Below, in pieces: positions 50,589 through 62,545 of a stretch of 64,000 nt of DNA (its first letter is position 1; every line of letters begins with the position of its first letter). A model generated the notes under the pieces. It had not been told where the DNA came from and did no database searches. It worked only from the letters and a program-made list of their open reading frames with translations. A program made the translations under genes and the position numbers. The stretch spans positions 35,799,347-35,863,346 of the forward strand of contig NC_071354.1 in NCBI RefSeq assembly GCF_943734655.1, read 5' to 3'. This DNA is from Sabethes cyaneus. Lineage: Eukaryota > Arthropoda > Insecta > Diptera > Culicidae.

Positions 50589-53500
50589 CTGAAAAAGAGA
50601 TGGAAAATGTGGTTGTTTAAATCTTGGTAAATAAGGTGTTGAACATAGGGCCATACGTAGACAGAAAACGTCGAAATCATTATTGTTCTACTAAAGAGCA
50701 CAGTTTGAGTCTTCCTTATTGCTTTCATGTCGACAGAGAGTTGCTTCAATTGATGTAACGAACATGATATCAAAAGCCCCTTCGATGTCAAGGAAAACAC
50801 ATAGTGTTGCTCTGATATTTTCTTGCGGTTGGTTGACTGACTATGATATGCATATTAATGTTCATGTAAAGAAGTTTTTAATCTGATAGCGGATAAGATC
50901 TTGATTTAGTGTTGGCATATATTCATATATCCTGCGTTTCCAAAGTAAATCCGCAAGACTCTGCGAACGTTTGTAGCTGCCGCGTAATACTTCAGCTTCC
51001 GTAATTTTTTACCTAAACTATCCTGTACCGCAGCAATAAAACCATTGGGGGTTAATGTTGCATCGGCTTCCAAATCCAGTGGTGAGTATGTTAACGGACG
51101 TGACTCTTCCAAATCTTTAGCTTTTGCTTCTGCTTCAGTGACCGCACTAAACACTCCCACACTCCGCCCATGTAGCTCGAAGAGGGTGGGTTAAAATTCC
51201 ATCTAGTAAGTGCATCCGTAAACACGTGCCTGCAACTCGTCCCAAACGGAATTTCCCATAGGTCAATAAGAGGTTACGAGCATTAAAAAAAGCTCTTCGG
51301 CACTACTCTAACCATCGCAACCCGTATACGAAACGAGTGTTCGTGTCAGCCAGTAACAGCTACAGAATCTACAATCAATTGCTATTGCTTTACACCTTAT
51401 ACGTGCAGCGTACTCAAAAAAGCTGGAAGCAGAATCCCAAACGGTTCTGGTCATTTGTGAATGGTAAACGGAAAGAGCGACGGCTTTCATCGATAATGTC
51501 ACATGGGACAAATACAGCGAGCTATGCAGATGGAATCTGCCACTTATTTGCAAATCATTTCTCTAGCCGTCTAGCGTATTCAAGACTGAACCAGTTGCTT
51601 CACGAATAATCGACGATGATCTTCGAAATGTACAACAAGGAATACTTGACATGCGAGATATTTCCTTCTCCGAAACAGACGTTTGCTTCTGGCCAGTGTA
51701 AAACGGATGGAGGTGGTACCGACCGTTGTAGACTGGCTGAGGTCATATCTGGTTAACCGGCGTCTTTCTGTGAGACTGGGCAGCGCACATTCGAATCAAT
51801 TTTCTAATCAATCTGGTGTCCCGCAAGGTAGCAATCTTGGCCCTTTGCTGTTGTCACTATTCTTCAGTGAAGTATGCACTGTGTTACCTCGAGGATGCAG
51901 ACTTTTGTATGCGGATGATTTGAAGATCTTCCTCAGTGTAAAGTCTAATGAAGCTTGTCGTGAGCTTCAAAGGCTTCTCGACAACTTCGTCGACTGGTGC
52001 AAAACGAACGAGCTCCTCATCAGTGTGCATAAATGCTCGGTCATCTCTTTCAACCGCAAAAAAAACAACCGATTCAATGGAGCTACACTATCGATGTCGA
52101 GTCACTGGATAGAGCCTCAGTTATCAAAGACCTTGGCCTACACCTGGATGAGAAGCTTTCGTTCCATGAGCATTACTCGTACATAATACCGAAGGTCAAA
52201 AAAAAAAACTTGGGATTTATCTTTCGAGTCACCAAGGAATTTCGGTATCCATATTGCGTGGAGCCCTCATACAGGTATTTGGTCGTCCAGATCCAGAAAC
52301 ACATACCATCTGCCTACGTATCAAGACCGCTGTCGTTTGTTGCATATGGACACTTTGGAAAGACGACGGAAAATTGAAAGAGACCTCTTCATTAGAAAGG
52401 TTTTGGTCGGCGAATTAGTTGTTGCCCAGCGATCCTGGCTCAAATCAACATCAGTGCCATCCCAAGTTTTCTACGAAACAGAGAGTTTCTTCAACTGGAA
52501 TTTAGATGCACCGAATATGGCCAGAATGAACCCATTCGTGTTGTGTTGTTTCTTTAACAGTGTATACAATTATTTTGATTTCCATGTTTCATGTAGTAAA
52601 TTCAAAGAACAACTGCTGCTCTCAAGAGCCTTTAATTAAGTTAGTTAGTAGTGTTTTTTTTCCTGTAGACAATAGCGTCAGATGAATTATTGAACAATAT
52701 AAATATAAATAAATAAAAAAAACTATTGGAGAACTTCGCCAGCAAACAAAACGTCTTGTAGCCATTAAACATAACTGAGTAGTTAAGCTGTAAGCCACTA
52801 GAGGGTGAGCCACTCTTGTGGTTATGCATGTAAATAACGCTACCCAACGCTTCTCAGATCGTTGACCGACTGTAACAATGATCGGTCCAAAATAGGCGAC
52901 GCTCGTAAAGACAACAAACCTCTTTGATATACGTAACGGATCTATTAGTGCATTTGGCAATGTGAAGTCATGAAACAAATGAATTACCTGAGTCCCCTCT
53001 AACAGATTTGATACAATATTCGGTTGCGTAAGCCAATGTTCGTCATGATTTAGAAATTTTGGGCCTCTAAACCAGGGAGAAGGGGCGTCAAAACGGCGAT
53101 TAGGCTTCCATCAGCAGCATTGCACTTTGAAGGTGCCAATGTCCATTCTAGAGTCAGTTCAGATAAACCGCTGCTTCACCGGCAAAGAATGTGATTGTAC
53201 TATGGTCCCCATTAGATTAGCCTGGAACCTAATACTTTTTACTTTTTTTTAGAGTTCCTAACAAACAACTTGACAGTACTGCCTCGACGATAAGTTCTGT
53301 CGACGGCCTAAGCAATAGTCTCATAACCAAGCTGCGATATTCGGTTAAGGCCTGCGCCGGCAACCAGTATGCAAAGCAAGGGGGGAGAGAACTCCTTGCG
53401 GACATCCTCTGATCGGGACCGACGTATCTCCCAATGATGCTGAGATTTCTCTGCTTGAATCTAGCTCATTGTAGTGTGGTCGATTCCATTGTGAAAGAGA

Positions 53501-56500
53501 ACCGTAATAATTGAAACGAAAGACGTGTAATCGAATGCTCCTTCAAAATCAAGGAAAGCACAAAGTGCCACCTCCTGATATATGAGTGATTTCTGAGTGA
53601 ATGAATGAAGAAACGCCACTACACAGTGCGGTGCGGTTTCTATAGATTTGCCGTGTTGGTATATAGGTTGTTGATTTCGAAGCAGCGGAGAGAAAAGAGA
53701 AAAAACAATGTAAATCATGCAAATATTTTAAACAGCCAATTGTATTGTATACAGCCAGGAATTTTTCTATTCAACACTTTTCTCTATTCATCACCAAAGG
53801 TCCCCAGGAAGCGCAAGGCTCTGTGCGACCGCACGGGTTTGCCGGCCTAAACGCCGACTCCAATCATACAGTTCATGTCGCACCAAGTGGCGAAGACCTC
53901 GCGTTGATTTTGGAGTACACTTTAAGATTAGCAACCACCAACTGTTAAACGGTGACGTATGAGCGAAACAATTGCAGAAGGTTATCGCTGACACTCATTC
54001 TATGTAGGTAGTTTTGCAATCGTGGTGGTGTGGTTTCTCTTGTCGAAAGCAGCCGACAAATCGGTGTATAAAACGTCTGTTTGAGCTTATTGGGTCATTT
54101 TTTTCTTGTGAGGACTCATCACTGCGACCAGCACAGTTGAACTATTGTGATCAGGGATGGAAAAAATCGCCTCTAGAGATCAAGAACATGAGAGCGATCA
54201 GATTCTGGTTCATTGACGTACTTGTAAGCGACAAATACTTTGTCGCGATCTGTACAGATTATGACCAACCTCATGTCAGATTAGGTTCATTGATTGATTG
54301 CTTTGAGAAACCGATGATGGGTGGTGTGCAGTGCGTGAATCTCAATTCAAACATGAGTAACCTTTTTTCTGGCAGATAGGTGAAATTTAACACTGCGATC
54401 GACTGCTACGAGTTGTTAAGAGAACAAAATTTTGTGATTAAAGCTAAAAATATACTGTTTGTCGTGATCTGAACGGATCGTGATCTGTGCGTGTGGCGAT
54501 AGCTCACAGAATTTATTAAAATCACTGATTTTCCATCCCTGATTGCAGTATTCCCCGGGTGATTGCCGTAACCTGCATTGCATTTCTGTTTGTTATAAGT
54601 TTGTTATAATCGCTATTGAATGAGCGATAAGCTAATAAATTTTTATGCGTGCTTGTGTGTATTGACTACCCTTCCTTCAATTCTATATCTCAATATCTTC
54701 AAGTACAGTGATTCCTGGCGAGGCAGACCAATACATTTAACTATGAGAGTGATTGTTTGCACCGTCAATAAAGCATAATCGGGATAATAAAGATTTTAGC
54801 ACGTACGAAGGATAACGTGGGGCCTGAGAATAAACCCATGCTAAAGTCAAATTGACATCAAATGGCCTGACTCTACTAAGATTCGAAACCACGACCATTC
54901 GCTAGTCAAAACAGACCTGTTAACCTCGCGGTCTCTGAGAGTGCTCCCGAAACACGCACGTAACATATCACTCGTTCCAGTGTAGTTTTGACCAGCCGCG
55001 TCAGTTTGTCCGCAACTTCATTCTCGTGCATTATCTGCCATAGCTGTTCGCGCTCGACTGTATCGTATAAAAGCAAAGCCAGGAGTATACAAACGTCCTT
55101 AAGAACTTCACCCTTATTTATAGACAAACTTCGCAGTTCTTCGCAGACTTCGGTTATTCGAGTACAGGAAAACTACGGGACTAGTGTAAAGATCCTATTG
55201 ACAACTGGCTTGTTAGACCCCGGAGATAACTGGGCGGGCTCGACTGTATAGTATACTGCCCTTAAATCAACGAAAATATGATGATTGGTCACGTTGTACT
55301 CCTAAGTCCTTGGGCTTTTGCAGTTCAGTGCCGTTGCTAGTCGTTCAAGCCCATTTTTGCCAGGAGTCGATCCTTACCAGCGGCTCTATTATTCTTCAGT
55401 AGATTGATTTTCCGCTGGATCTTTTCGAGATCGAAAGCCCATACGCTCTGTTATCGTTTGTAGGCATTCCTAGGTTAACTTCCGTTCCGTCTTCTATATC
55501 GCCGTTGAGATGTTCAACGAAGAACTACCTCTACCCTAGGTTTCCCTCCTCTTCCATACACGTAACAGGTCTCAGTCAGTGTGTATATTTTACGAGATTG
55601 GTTCACCTACTCGTAAAATTTGCGCCTCTCATTAGCTCGGAATAGTTTTTCTAGCTCTTCACGATCTCTGTTCTCAGGATCATAATCAGCACATGTCGCG
55701 CTCATCGATTCTCGGCACAAATTCGCCCTTGTGGCAATGCTTAGATAATTTTTCCAAGTTTTTTTTTCTCTCCATTAGAAATGGACGTTTAGAACCAACA
55801 GGCTATGTGCCTCTTCAGGAATACTGGTACTCCATTAGATCCGGGACTGAAGAACGACTTGAGCATAGTCACGGCCTTCGGCACCCAGCGTTTGACCATA
55901 TATTGGAACATTGTTAGCTGCTGGACAACGCTTTGTACTTTTTCGGGTTCACAAACATACAGTTCACGCCACACCAAGTTGCAAAAGCCTTGAGTTGATT
56001 TTAAAGAATGTGACAGTCATCAAACGAACGGAGATATGAGCAAAACTATTGCAAAACTATACCTCTATACCTGCTCGCGCTCGACTGTATCGAATACTGC
56101 TTTGAAATCCACGAAAATATGATGCATGAGCACTTTGTACTTTGTACCTTGTGCGCGACGTTGACCAGCGCAATGCCGCCATAATTACAGCAATCTAGCT
56201 GATCGCCCACCTTCTCATAGAACTGGCGCCTTTCATTAGCCCGGAATAGTTGTTCTAGGACTTCACGATCTCTATCCTTCTTTTGGCGCTTTTTTTCTCA
56301 ACATCGTGGTCAACTCATGTCGCGCTCGACGAAACTTGGCCAAATTCTCTTTCGTGGCAATGCTTAGAAAGTTTTTCCAAGCTCTCTTTTTCTTTGCCAC
56401 TAGAGAGGGACATTCGAAATAGAGAAACGTTGTCAGCAAGCAGGGCCTCCCAGTTGGCCTCGAGATATGATGCTGGCTTAATAAGCCAGTAGTCGTATGT

Positions 56501-59500
56501 TCGAATCTCGGCTGAGAGAGGCTGTTAGAGTCAATAGGATCGTAGCAACTGGTTCTGCAATTGTCCTGTACTCCAACAGCTCTAGATTGCTTCTAGATTG
56601 GGAAATTTCCTCCCATACCGAAATACTTTATTACCTTCTACCCGATGATGCGGTGAGGGTGGTAAATGCTAAGAAAACTACAAGTCTCTCCAATTGTATC
56701 CCACAGGAGAAGCTGTACAGTGCATTGGCAGCAACAACGACGGTGCCGACGGTCTTTACATTTTCACATATAGGTTCACGAGCTTCATGGGCACACGCGC
56801 CATCCATCGGTCATAAAATGGCTGCAAAGTCTGTCGTATAAAAAAAAAACAGAAGGTCAAGTTTCGATAACGGAATGTAGCACCTAGGCTTTGCGTTGCT
56901 TTGTCAGCAAGCAGGCTGTGTCGCTTCAGGAATATGGAAGGTACTCCATCTAGGAAAGTCTACGGAATACGGAATACGAAAGGCCTAGGATTGATAACGG
57001 AAGTCCGGACTCTGCGTTGCTCGTTTACGTCGTTCCAGAACGACTTCGAGTGAAGCTTCAGTTTTCGTATGCATTAAAACGTGTTCCTGCCCGCGGACTC
57101 AGGCAAGTACTTATTACCTGGCGGTGTTATATTGCCTAAAATGTCTCCACTTTCCAGCGGCTTCATACCACTGTCATCAGTGTCATCTCCTATGGAATAT
57201 ACTGCACTCGCACGTTGGCAGTGAATGAGGACATGTTGGTGTTTTATTAAAATGCACGAGCATTGCGATTAACGAGGTTAAGTCATCGACTTCTTCCCAA
57301 TATGAAATACACTCGTACAAACATGGATAAGAATGAAGTTACCTGGGCATGCAATTAGCAAGAGTTATCTAGCTTCCCCCAGATCGCAAAGGGGAGCATT
57401 AAGGATCACATCAGTTCCAGTGAGGCTGTACACTCTTCGGGCCTCAGCTTTCCTAACTTCACATTATTATTATTCGATTACAATCAATCCGGTCTCGTCT
57501 GAAGTTTTCCTGGGTACACACTGTCAGTGGTTGACACGCAACTCACTTAGATGGCGTCTACCTGCAAGGTCTAACGCAGATAAATACGGTAGTCAACCGT
57601 TCTGGCCAAAGAATCCAGAACCTCGTGGTGTACGAATAATTTGTTGACAATCAGTGTCTACCACAAACTGAATCCAATTACTTTCACTCTATTCTGGACC
57701 ATGCACTGCAACGGGTTAATCGTATTCGTGACTTGGGAGTGAATCTTGGCGAATGGTGCCTTCTCATATGAGCTCACGAAGTAGAGATCCAAGGAACGGG
57801 GGTTCTCGTTGGCTACATGGTTAACTAGATGGAGCATTGCAGCACCATAGACATCTTGAACAATGTCTAAGTTTTGACCTCATCGCTGAGGAATCCTATT
57901 TAGAAGGGAGGCCCCTTCAACGGATACCACTTTACTTGCTCGGCAACAATCCGTTTAACGATTCTCTGCTAAATATTGCTTCCGCTGGGCGTTCAACCGA
58001 CTCCTTACTGTGTAGCCAACCCACCATAGTCTACCACGTTTTGGTCGCTTCACAATAGGGACTATTCTGCGAGCCGAGTGACGTGACAGATCAAACTTCA
58101 TTGCACTGTTATTCGCATTTACTGCGGCGTTATGTGCGTCGAGTCGTATGCCGCAAAAGGTTCGTCTTGAAACTCTCACGGTACTCTTTTTGACTTTACT
58201 AATACCGAACGAAACACCAATGTAATAGCAGCAAATAAAAATTTGCTCAGTCACGCCAGTCGGTTCGCAGAACAGGGTCCAATATCTGCATCTTCAAGAA
58301 TTGTTCGCTGCAGACCTTTTTTCTTTACGGTTCACATCGTTGTCGTGTCTCACTAACGTAACAACGATATACTTCCTTTTGGCAGAGCATGTGATAAGCT
58401 CAATCGTCGCACCTTCCCTCTTAAAATGCGTATAAATGCATCCCAATGCAATGTTGGACAGCAAATTCGAACAATCTAACGTCACAAGCGAGTTCGATAT
58501 CTCACCCGTGAAGTTTGACTTTGAACCTTCAAGGATAGAACGTATCATCCCGATCAGTTTTGCTGGAAAACCAACCATAATCCGCCACAACCCAATTCGC
58601 CTAACTGAATCGTAGGTCGTTTTAAAGTCTATAAACAAATGGTCTGTGCGAGAGTTCAATTCTCGGAATTTGTAGAGGGTCCAGATTTCCAAAATGCTTC
58701 ATCGCCCGTCTGTTTCCTCAGTTCGAGATCAAACTCACAACATCTAGCCTATGATCTCGAAACCGGGATGGAACGATTACTAAATTACTAGTTACTCCGT
58801 AACTAAATAGGCTTAGAATTATTCAGTCCCCTTCTAATCTTAATACTCACTTCTGTTCTTGCAGTGTCGCAGTGATTTCCGTTATTCTAACTAAACTCCT
58901 AGCACATTTTAAATCTGCCGATACTTTACTGCATTGTAGATCACCTAGAATGTGGGCTTCCTCTGACAGCTTCTGAATCTAAAAAATTACAACAACAAAA
59001 ATAGTGTAAGAAATTAAAACGGGTTAACGCGATCGATTTTACGCGAGAGAGAGATTGCCCTACCGTTTTCTCCAGTATTTCTGACGGCCATCCCGTGACG
59101 TGGGATATCAGATCGGCCCGGAAGTACTTGGCTAAACTGGGTGTCAGGTTCGGTCCCTGAGATCGACCGCACTGAGACGATGTCATTACGCCCTGCAGGC
59201 TGCTGACGGCACTTGTCGTGGTCGTGCTGGTGCCTTCCACTGAGGGGGTACGAACGGAAATTGTACGTTAGTAATTGGTACAAACAGAGAACCGAGAGAC
59301 ACTTACTCTTTCGATGATCCGGCAGTGCAAGGTCCATTTCTTGTGTCGGCGTCGGTGGACCGTCGCCACTCAATAGTTGACTACTGTTGCTTCCACCGCT
59401 CAGATTTGCCGCCGAATTCGAAGAGTTCAGACTGTTGGACTGATGATTGCTGTGGTTCAGCATACCGCTGCCACCGGACATTGGAGTCGTCGGGTGAGAC

Positions 59501-61751
59501 AGATTAGAAACGTTGTACAACGGTGAATTCAGTGCGTGTTCTCTGCCAAATTAAAAATAAATATTACTATGTGCGTTACACATTACAACCAAGGGGAATT
59601 TACCTCAAACTGTTGGGACCTATATTGCTGTCTAGTGACGATCCGACGGCAGTACCATTCGGGTTCTGCTGCCTGGATTGCATCATTAGCGCATTGTTGA
59701 TAGTCTGTAGAGCTTTCTGGGGATTTAGCTCATTGTGTTCTATCGTCTTGTTACCAGTAATCTGCGATAGAATTTTCGGCAGGCCGGCTAGAGACGACGA
59801 AACGTTCGAACCGGAACCGGGTGCTGTGGACGTATGTGGAGATTGCCCATGTTGTTGCTGTGACGATTGCAAGTGTTGAATTTGTGGTCCTGGCGGACCA
59901 GGAGTATTCGAGCTAAGCATCATGTCGCCACCAGAGCCAAGCATATGCTGCTGCTGCTGCTGTGGTTGCTGCTGCTGGAGTACGGATGGAGATGAGGTGG
60001 AAACCGACGTTGTATAGGCGGACGAGGTTTGCGATTGGGACTGATGTTGCGTGTGAACCGGAATGGCAATACCACTCTGCGTTGCCATTGGATTTGACAG
60101 CAACCGGGGCAATTGATTCGCCATCAGTCCGGCTCCCGGAGCGCCATCAGTGCTGGTTGTGCCGGCATTGTTTACAGCATGGCCTTGTTGATTAGTGGGG
60201 GTGCTCGAGTGCGAATAGTTGGCTTCCGAGGTCGGTGTTGAATCACCGGGACTGATGTCCATATCTTGATTATCTGAAAAAATGTTAATAGTCAAAAGAA
60301 TTGAAGCATTTATTGAAATGAATCAAACTGGACGGCTCATATGTCTGACGTTAAATAAAATATAATACACACCTTCATGTCGTCTTCGATGTGATTCCAC
60401 TCCGGACCACCGTACCCTCGACATTACTACTTTACTGCTGGAATGCTTGCCATATGCCGCTGAACGGCTGCTAGCAGACGAAGAATACCGATCGTCCCGA
60501 TCGCGCTCGTTACGTTCCCGTTCCCTCTCTCGGTCTTTGTCTCGGTACTCACGATGCTGGTCCTTAGACATCATTCTACTGCAAAAATTAAAAGCGATTT
60601 TGATCACAACCTTCCTTTCCCAACAAATGATCACCCGACTTACCTCTCCTTCTCAACCCATTCTCTGGGTTTTTCCCACTGGGACACCTCAGTTTTACAA
60701 TTATAGTAATACTTTTTGCCGGACGAGCTTACATGTTCACTCCAATCGCCGACGCGATTTACTCGGTCGCCCCCAACTCCACCGCTACCCCCACCGCCAC
60801 CGCTTACACCCACACCGCCACCCCCACTGCTGCCACCAACTCCGCCACCTCCGCTACTGCCTCCACCACTCCCAATACCTCCACGATCGCGATCACGATC
60901 ACGCAGACGATCGCGATCCCGCTCCCGCTCGCGTTCCCGTTCACTTCTTTCCCGCTCACGGTCCCGTTCCCGATCGTCCGAGTTCGAGCTAGATCCACCG
61001 CGCTTCTCGGACACAGACAGCTTCAACCGTCGGTCATGATTCGACCGGTGATCCGTATCCCGATCGCTGCGACTACGCTTATCCTTCGGGGATCGTAGCG
61101 AATCTGCGTGTGAGGAAACACATTCAATTAATTTTCTAAAATATAATTTGCGGTATCGAACTAAAATGGTACCTGAATATTTATCCTTTTTATAATCTCG
61201 ATCACGATCCTTGTCACGCATTTTGCTCATTCCGTACTGATACCGGTCGCCACCGCCGCGGTCCCTATCCCTGTCACGGTCGCGGTCCCGGTCGCGCTCT
61301 CGATCGCGATCTCTCGGCGAATCCAGGTCAGGGGATATTGATTTGTAATTTCCTTCAAACAAACAAAACAAAGAGCGTAATATTAATTTATAAGCTCCTG
61401 AATATAGAATTGCATTTAGGAGTGAGAGCAATCAACAGGACACTTGCTGGAAGCAGCTTAGGAAGAGTGTAATGACGAACTTCCAAAGAGATTCTCCAAT
61501 ATCCGTGGTACGTGTAACTGATGTTGTTTGCCAATCAATTCCCTTTTGGCCCTTCGTTAAGTTTGTATAGTTCCCTTTGTCAAGATATGTCCATTGCTTT
61601 GAACGGTTGTGTTCGGTGTATAGAATTGCATCGTCGAGTACGTACCATTGTTCATCGAACTTCCTGCCGGCGAGTCCCGATCGCGTCCATAGCCGCCCGA
61701 TCGGCTAGCCTCTCGCTCATAATCCCTCTTGGATGAAGTATATTTTGAATT
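50507..61751 (-). CDS. wcy: WAC orthologue (WW domain, coiled coil), 5' end missing
   Basis: Nine phase-consistent minus-strand exons: 61751-61646, 61352-61173, 61103-60644, 60578-60373, 60273-59604, 59542-59307, 59239-59064, 58978-58851, 50588-50507. Together they give 747 residues. Near the N-terminus KYSDS and SKYTSSKRD match WAC; the WW domain (DWSEHVSSSGKKYYYNCKTE, VSQWEKPREWVEKE) is at about visible residues 218-248. Ser/Gln-rich middle; the C-terminus TPSLAKYFRADLISHVTGWP, SEEAHILGD, CARSLVRITEITATLQEQ and LRQQIRRLEELKSQNSF is the WAC coiled coil. Human WAC links RNF20/40 H2B ubiquitination to RNA polymerase II; Drosophila Wacky acts in TTT/mTOR assembly (family knowledge). The first exon with the start codon is not seen and is probably beyond the window. 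Confidence 0.93.
50690..50840 (-). pseudogene. R1-like reverse transcriptase motif-A fragment
   Basis: The minus strand reads IRATLCVFLDIEGAFDIMFV, then EATLCRHES. F-L-D-I-E-G-A-F-D is the motif A of R1/LOA-type reverse transcriptases. A second copy with ALCAFLDFEGAFDYTSF is at 53461-53600. Confidence 0.65.
50906..51180 (-). pseudogene. BEL/Pao integrase fragment, downstream half
   Basis: The frame at 50906-51160 contains EESRPLTYSPLDLEADATLT then PNGF, the conserved N-S-R-P-L-T-Y...L-T-P-N-H-F block of BEL/Pao integrase. Its upstream partner is at 52728-53060 on the other side of a plus-strand Jockey-type insertion. Confidence 0.7.
51190..52725 (+). pseudogene. Jockey-like non-LTR retrotransposon, internally deleted
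   Basis: The plus strand gives QRTQKSWKQNPKRFWSFVNG near 51430, then, after a deletion removing reverse transcriptase motifs 1 to A, TVVDWLRSYLVNRRLSVRLG, QSGVPQGSNLGPLLLSLFF, LLYADDLKIF (YADD intact) and ISVHKCSVISFNRKK. The C-terminal part (SVIKDLGLHLDEKLSFHEHY; FGKTTEN) runs in a shifted frame. It ends in an A-rich tail near 52700-52725. Inserted into BEL/Pao sequence. Confidence 0.85.
52728..53060 (-). pseudogene. BEL/Pao integrase core fragment
   Basis: The frame at 52622-52978 reads PLRISKRFVVFTSVAYFGPI, QRSEKRWVALFTCITTRVAH and LMATRRFVCWRSSPI. This is the integrase catalytic core; the first catalytic Asp of the usual V-D-F-F-G-P is replaced by Ala-Tyr here. The frame stops where the Jockey-type tail begins at about 52725. 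Confidence 0.75.
53240..53650 (-). pseudogene. R1-like reverse transcriptase fragment
   Basis: The frame at 53461-53718 reads EVALCAFLDFEGAFDYTSFV (motif A) and continues past a stop with PPLLCILVAGAGLN and LGYETIA near 53340, decayed forms of motif B/C regions (G-Y-E-x-I-A-Y-A-D-D in active copies). Confidence 0.65.
53780..53990. repeat. Interspersed repeat, copy 1
   Basis: The stretch CACCAAGTGGCGAAGACC followed by GTTGATTTT and AACGGTGACGTATGAGC near 53880-53965 recurs with substitutions near 55970-56045. Origin unknown; probably part of the retrotransposon debris. Confidence 0.5.
53991..54900. other. No feature recognised
   Basis: AT-rich intron sequence of the WAC orthologue. The frame at 54014-54379 has no recognisable family or motif, and I do not call it a gene. 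Confidence 0.5.
54906..56420 (-). pseudogene. Reverse transcriptase fragments, two or more copies
   Basis: Minus-strand pieces of one family lie side by side: TVEREQLWQIMHENEVADKL and ERVICYVRVSGALSE (54920-55065), HHIFVDLRAVYYTVE (55235-55290), a linker piece near 55600-55770, HIFVDFKAVFDTVERER (about 56075-56135) and REVLEQLFRANERRQFYEKV (about 56215-56275). Motif A and linker blocks occur twice, so two truncated copies are present. All have stops. Confidence 0.65.
55820..56050. repeat. Interspersed repeat, copy 2
   Basis: Shares the CACCAAGT-GC-AA-GCC-TGAGTTGATTTT region with 53880-53965. It lies between two minus-strand reverse transcriptase pieces. Confidence 0.45.
56461..56905 (+). repeat. 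tRNA-derived SINE, split by inserted sequence
   Basis: The head has GTTCGAATCTCGGCTGAGAG (tRNA B-box-like) at about 56499 and the body CCTGTACTCCAACAG near 56566. The 3' part (CTGCAAAGTCTGTCGTATAA, GGTCAAGTTTCGATAACGGA, ATGTAGCACCTAGGC, TTTGCGTTGCTTTG) starts only at 56821. The 230 bp in between, with a CCGATGATGCGGTG stretch, are not SINE. The same family is at 14159-14305. Confidence 0.65.
56906..58290. other. Repeat debris, little recognised
   Basis: A second partial SINE tail is suggested near 56980-57010. About 57238-57275 (TTTTATTAAAATGCACGAGC) resembles the start of a Jockey/I second frame, as at about 13090. The rest gives no signature, including the small frames at 57333-57647 and 57837-58058. 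Confidence 0.35.
58294..58692 (-). pseudogene. Non-LTR reverse transcriptase fragment with internal deletions
   Basis: The frame reads KFRELNSRTDHLFIDFKTTY then DSVRRIGLWRIM, FPAKLIGMIRSILEGSKSNF, NSLVTLD and LLSNIAL. It is the same family as 15224-17100, missing the FADD block. It stays open because of in-frame deletions, not function. Confidence 0.7.
58851..61751 (-). CDS. wcy: WAC exon cluster (eight exons)
   Basis: All donors are GT and all acceptors AG with the phase kept. The N-terminal exons are rich in R-D-R-E repeats (RDRERDRDRDRDRD) before the WW domain, more extended than in vertebrate WAC. The 670-bp exon 60273-59604 carries polyQ (about 59947-59985) and S/T/P-rich sequence. Alternative read-through of the short introns at 61104-61172 and 60579-60643 would add stops or unlike sequence, so splicing is preferred. 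Confidence 0.9.
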
Positions 61752-62159
61752 CTGGAAAGCGAAAAGAAAGAAGAATTGTAGATTAGTGCTCATCTTCGAA
61801 CTCCGCATTGAATTTTTTCGCTGTGTATTTTTGCATTTGTAAGCTACTGAAGAAACCTGTTTCCCCGCTCGAGCAAGAAAACTGGACCAGTTTAACAAAA
61901 CCTGAGAATGTTCGTTAATTGATGTGAAACCGAGCTGAAACTTGATATCCACTGGGTAGGGTGAGTATTTATCAGAATTTATGACCAGCTATGGAACAAA
62001 ACTTACAACTCAAAATTATGTATAACAAAACGTACAAGGACTTAGAACCGAAAATAATGATTATTGGTTTACCCCTGTCCCGATTCTGGATTAAAATATC
62101 CCTCCATCCTTCTAGCGGGGTAGTTCACGAGCCATCCAGCACGTTGGACTACTCTATTT
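61752..62159. other. Intron of the WAC orthologue, nothing recognised
   Basis: Upstream of the first visible WAC exon on the minus strand. No start-codon exon with the expected WAC N-terminus was found here or further right in the window. Confidence 0.45.
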
Positions 62160-62545
62160 CCGATACCGGTGGGGTTCTTGAAGAAAACGGATTTTACTGT
62201 GCAACGTTGAATCTCCTTACTCGTATTATTGTCGACGGTGACCAGAGATCTCCATCGCCATCAATAATCACTGTCCGTGAGAGCAAACGTTTTCTCTGGA
62301 GCATCTTCCTACCATATATTTGGTTTTCGACGCATTGATTTGTAATCCATTCCTGCCAACCTTCGTTTTAAGTGTGGTGTAGATTGCCTCTGTCATCCCA
62401 AGGTTTCTAGTAATCACGTCGAAGTCGTCCGCGAAGGCTAGGAGATAAGGAGTTGGCTACTTTTGCTGAACATCGTTTCGTTTCGATGCCCGCTCATCGG
62501 ACCATACCTGCAATGGCGATATTGAATAAAATACAGGACAGTCCA
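62160..62545 (-). pseudogene. Older non-LTR reverse transcriptase copy
   Basis: The minus strand reads AFADDFDVITRNLGMTEAIY (FADD motif), TTLKTKV and INASKTKYMVG. It is cut at 62546 by the 3' end of a better preserved copy of a related family, showing nested insertion. Confidence 0.65.

Noticed and set aside
54014..54379. Plus-strand 121-codon frame
   Set aside because: No recognisable domain, ordinary length for chance in this AT content, and it lies among retrotransposon debris.
60716..61039. Plus-strand Pro-rich and Arg/Ser-rich frames opposite the WAC orthologue
   Set aside because: Shadows of the R-D-R-E and Gly/Ser-rich coding sequence on the minus strand.
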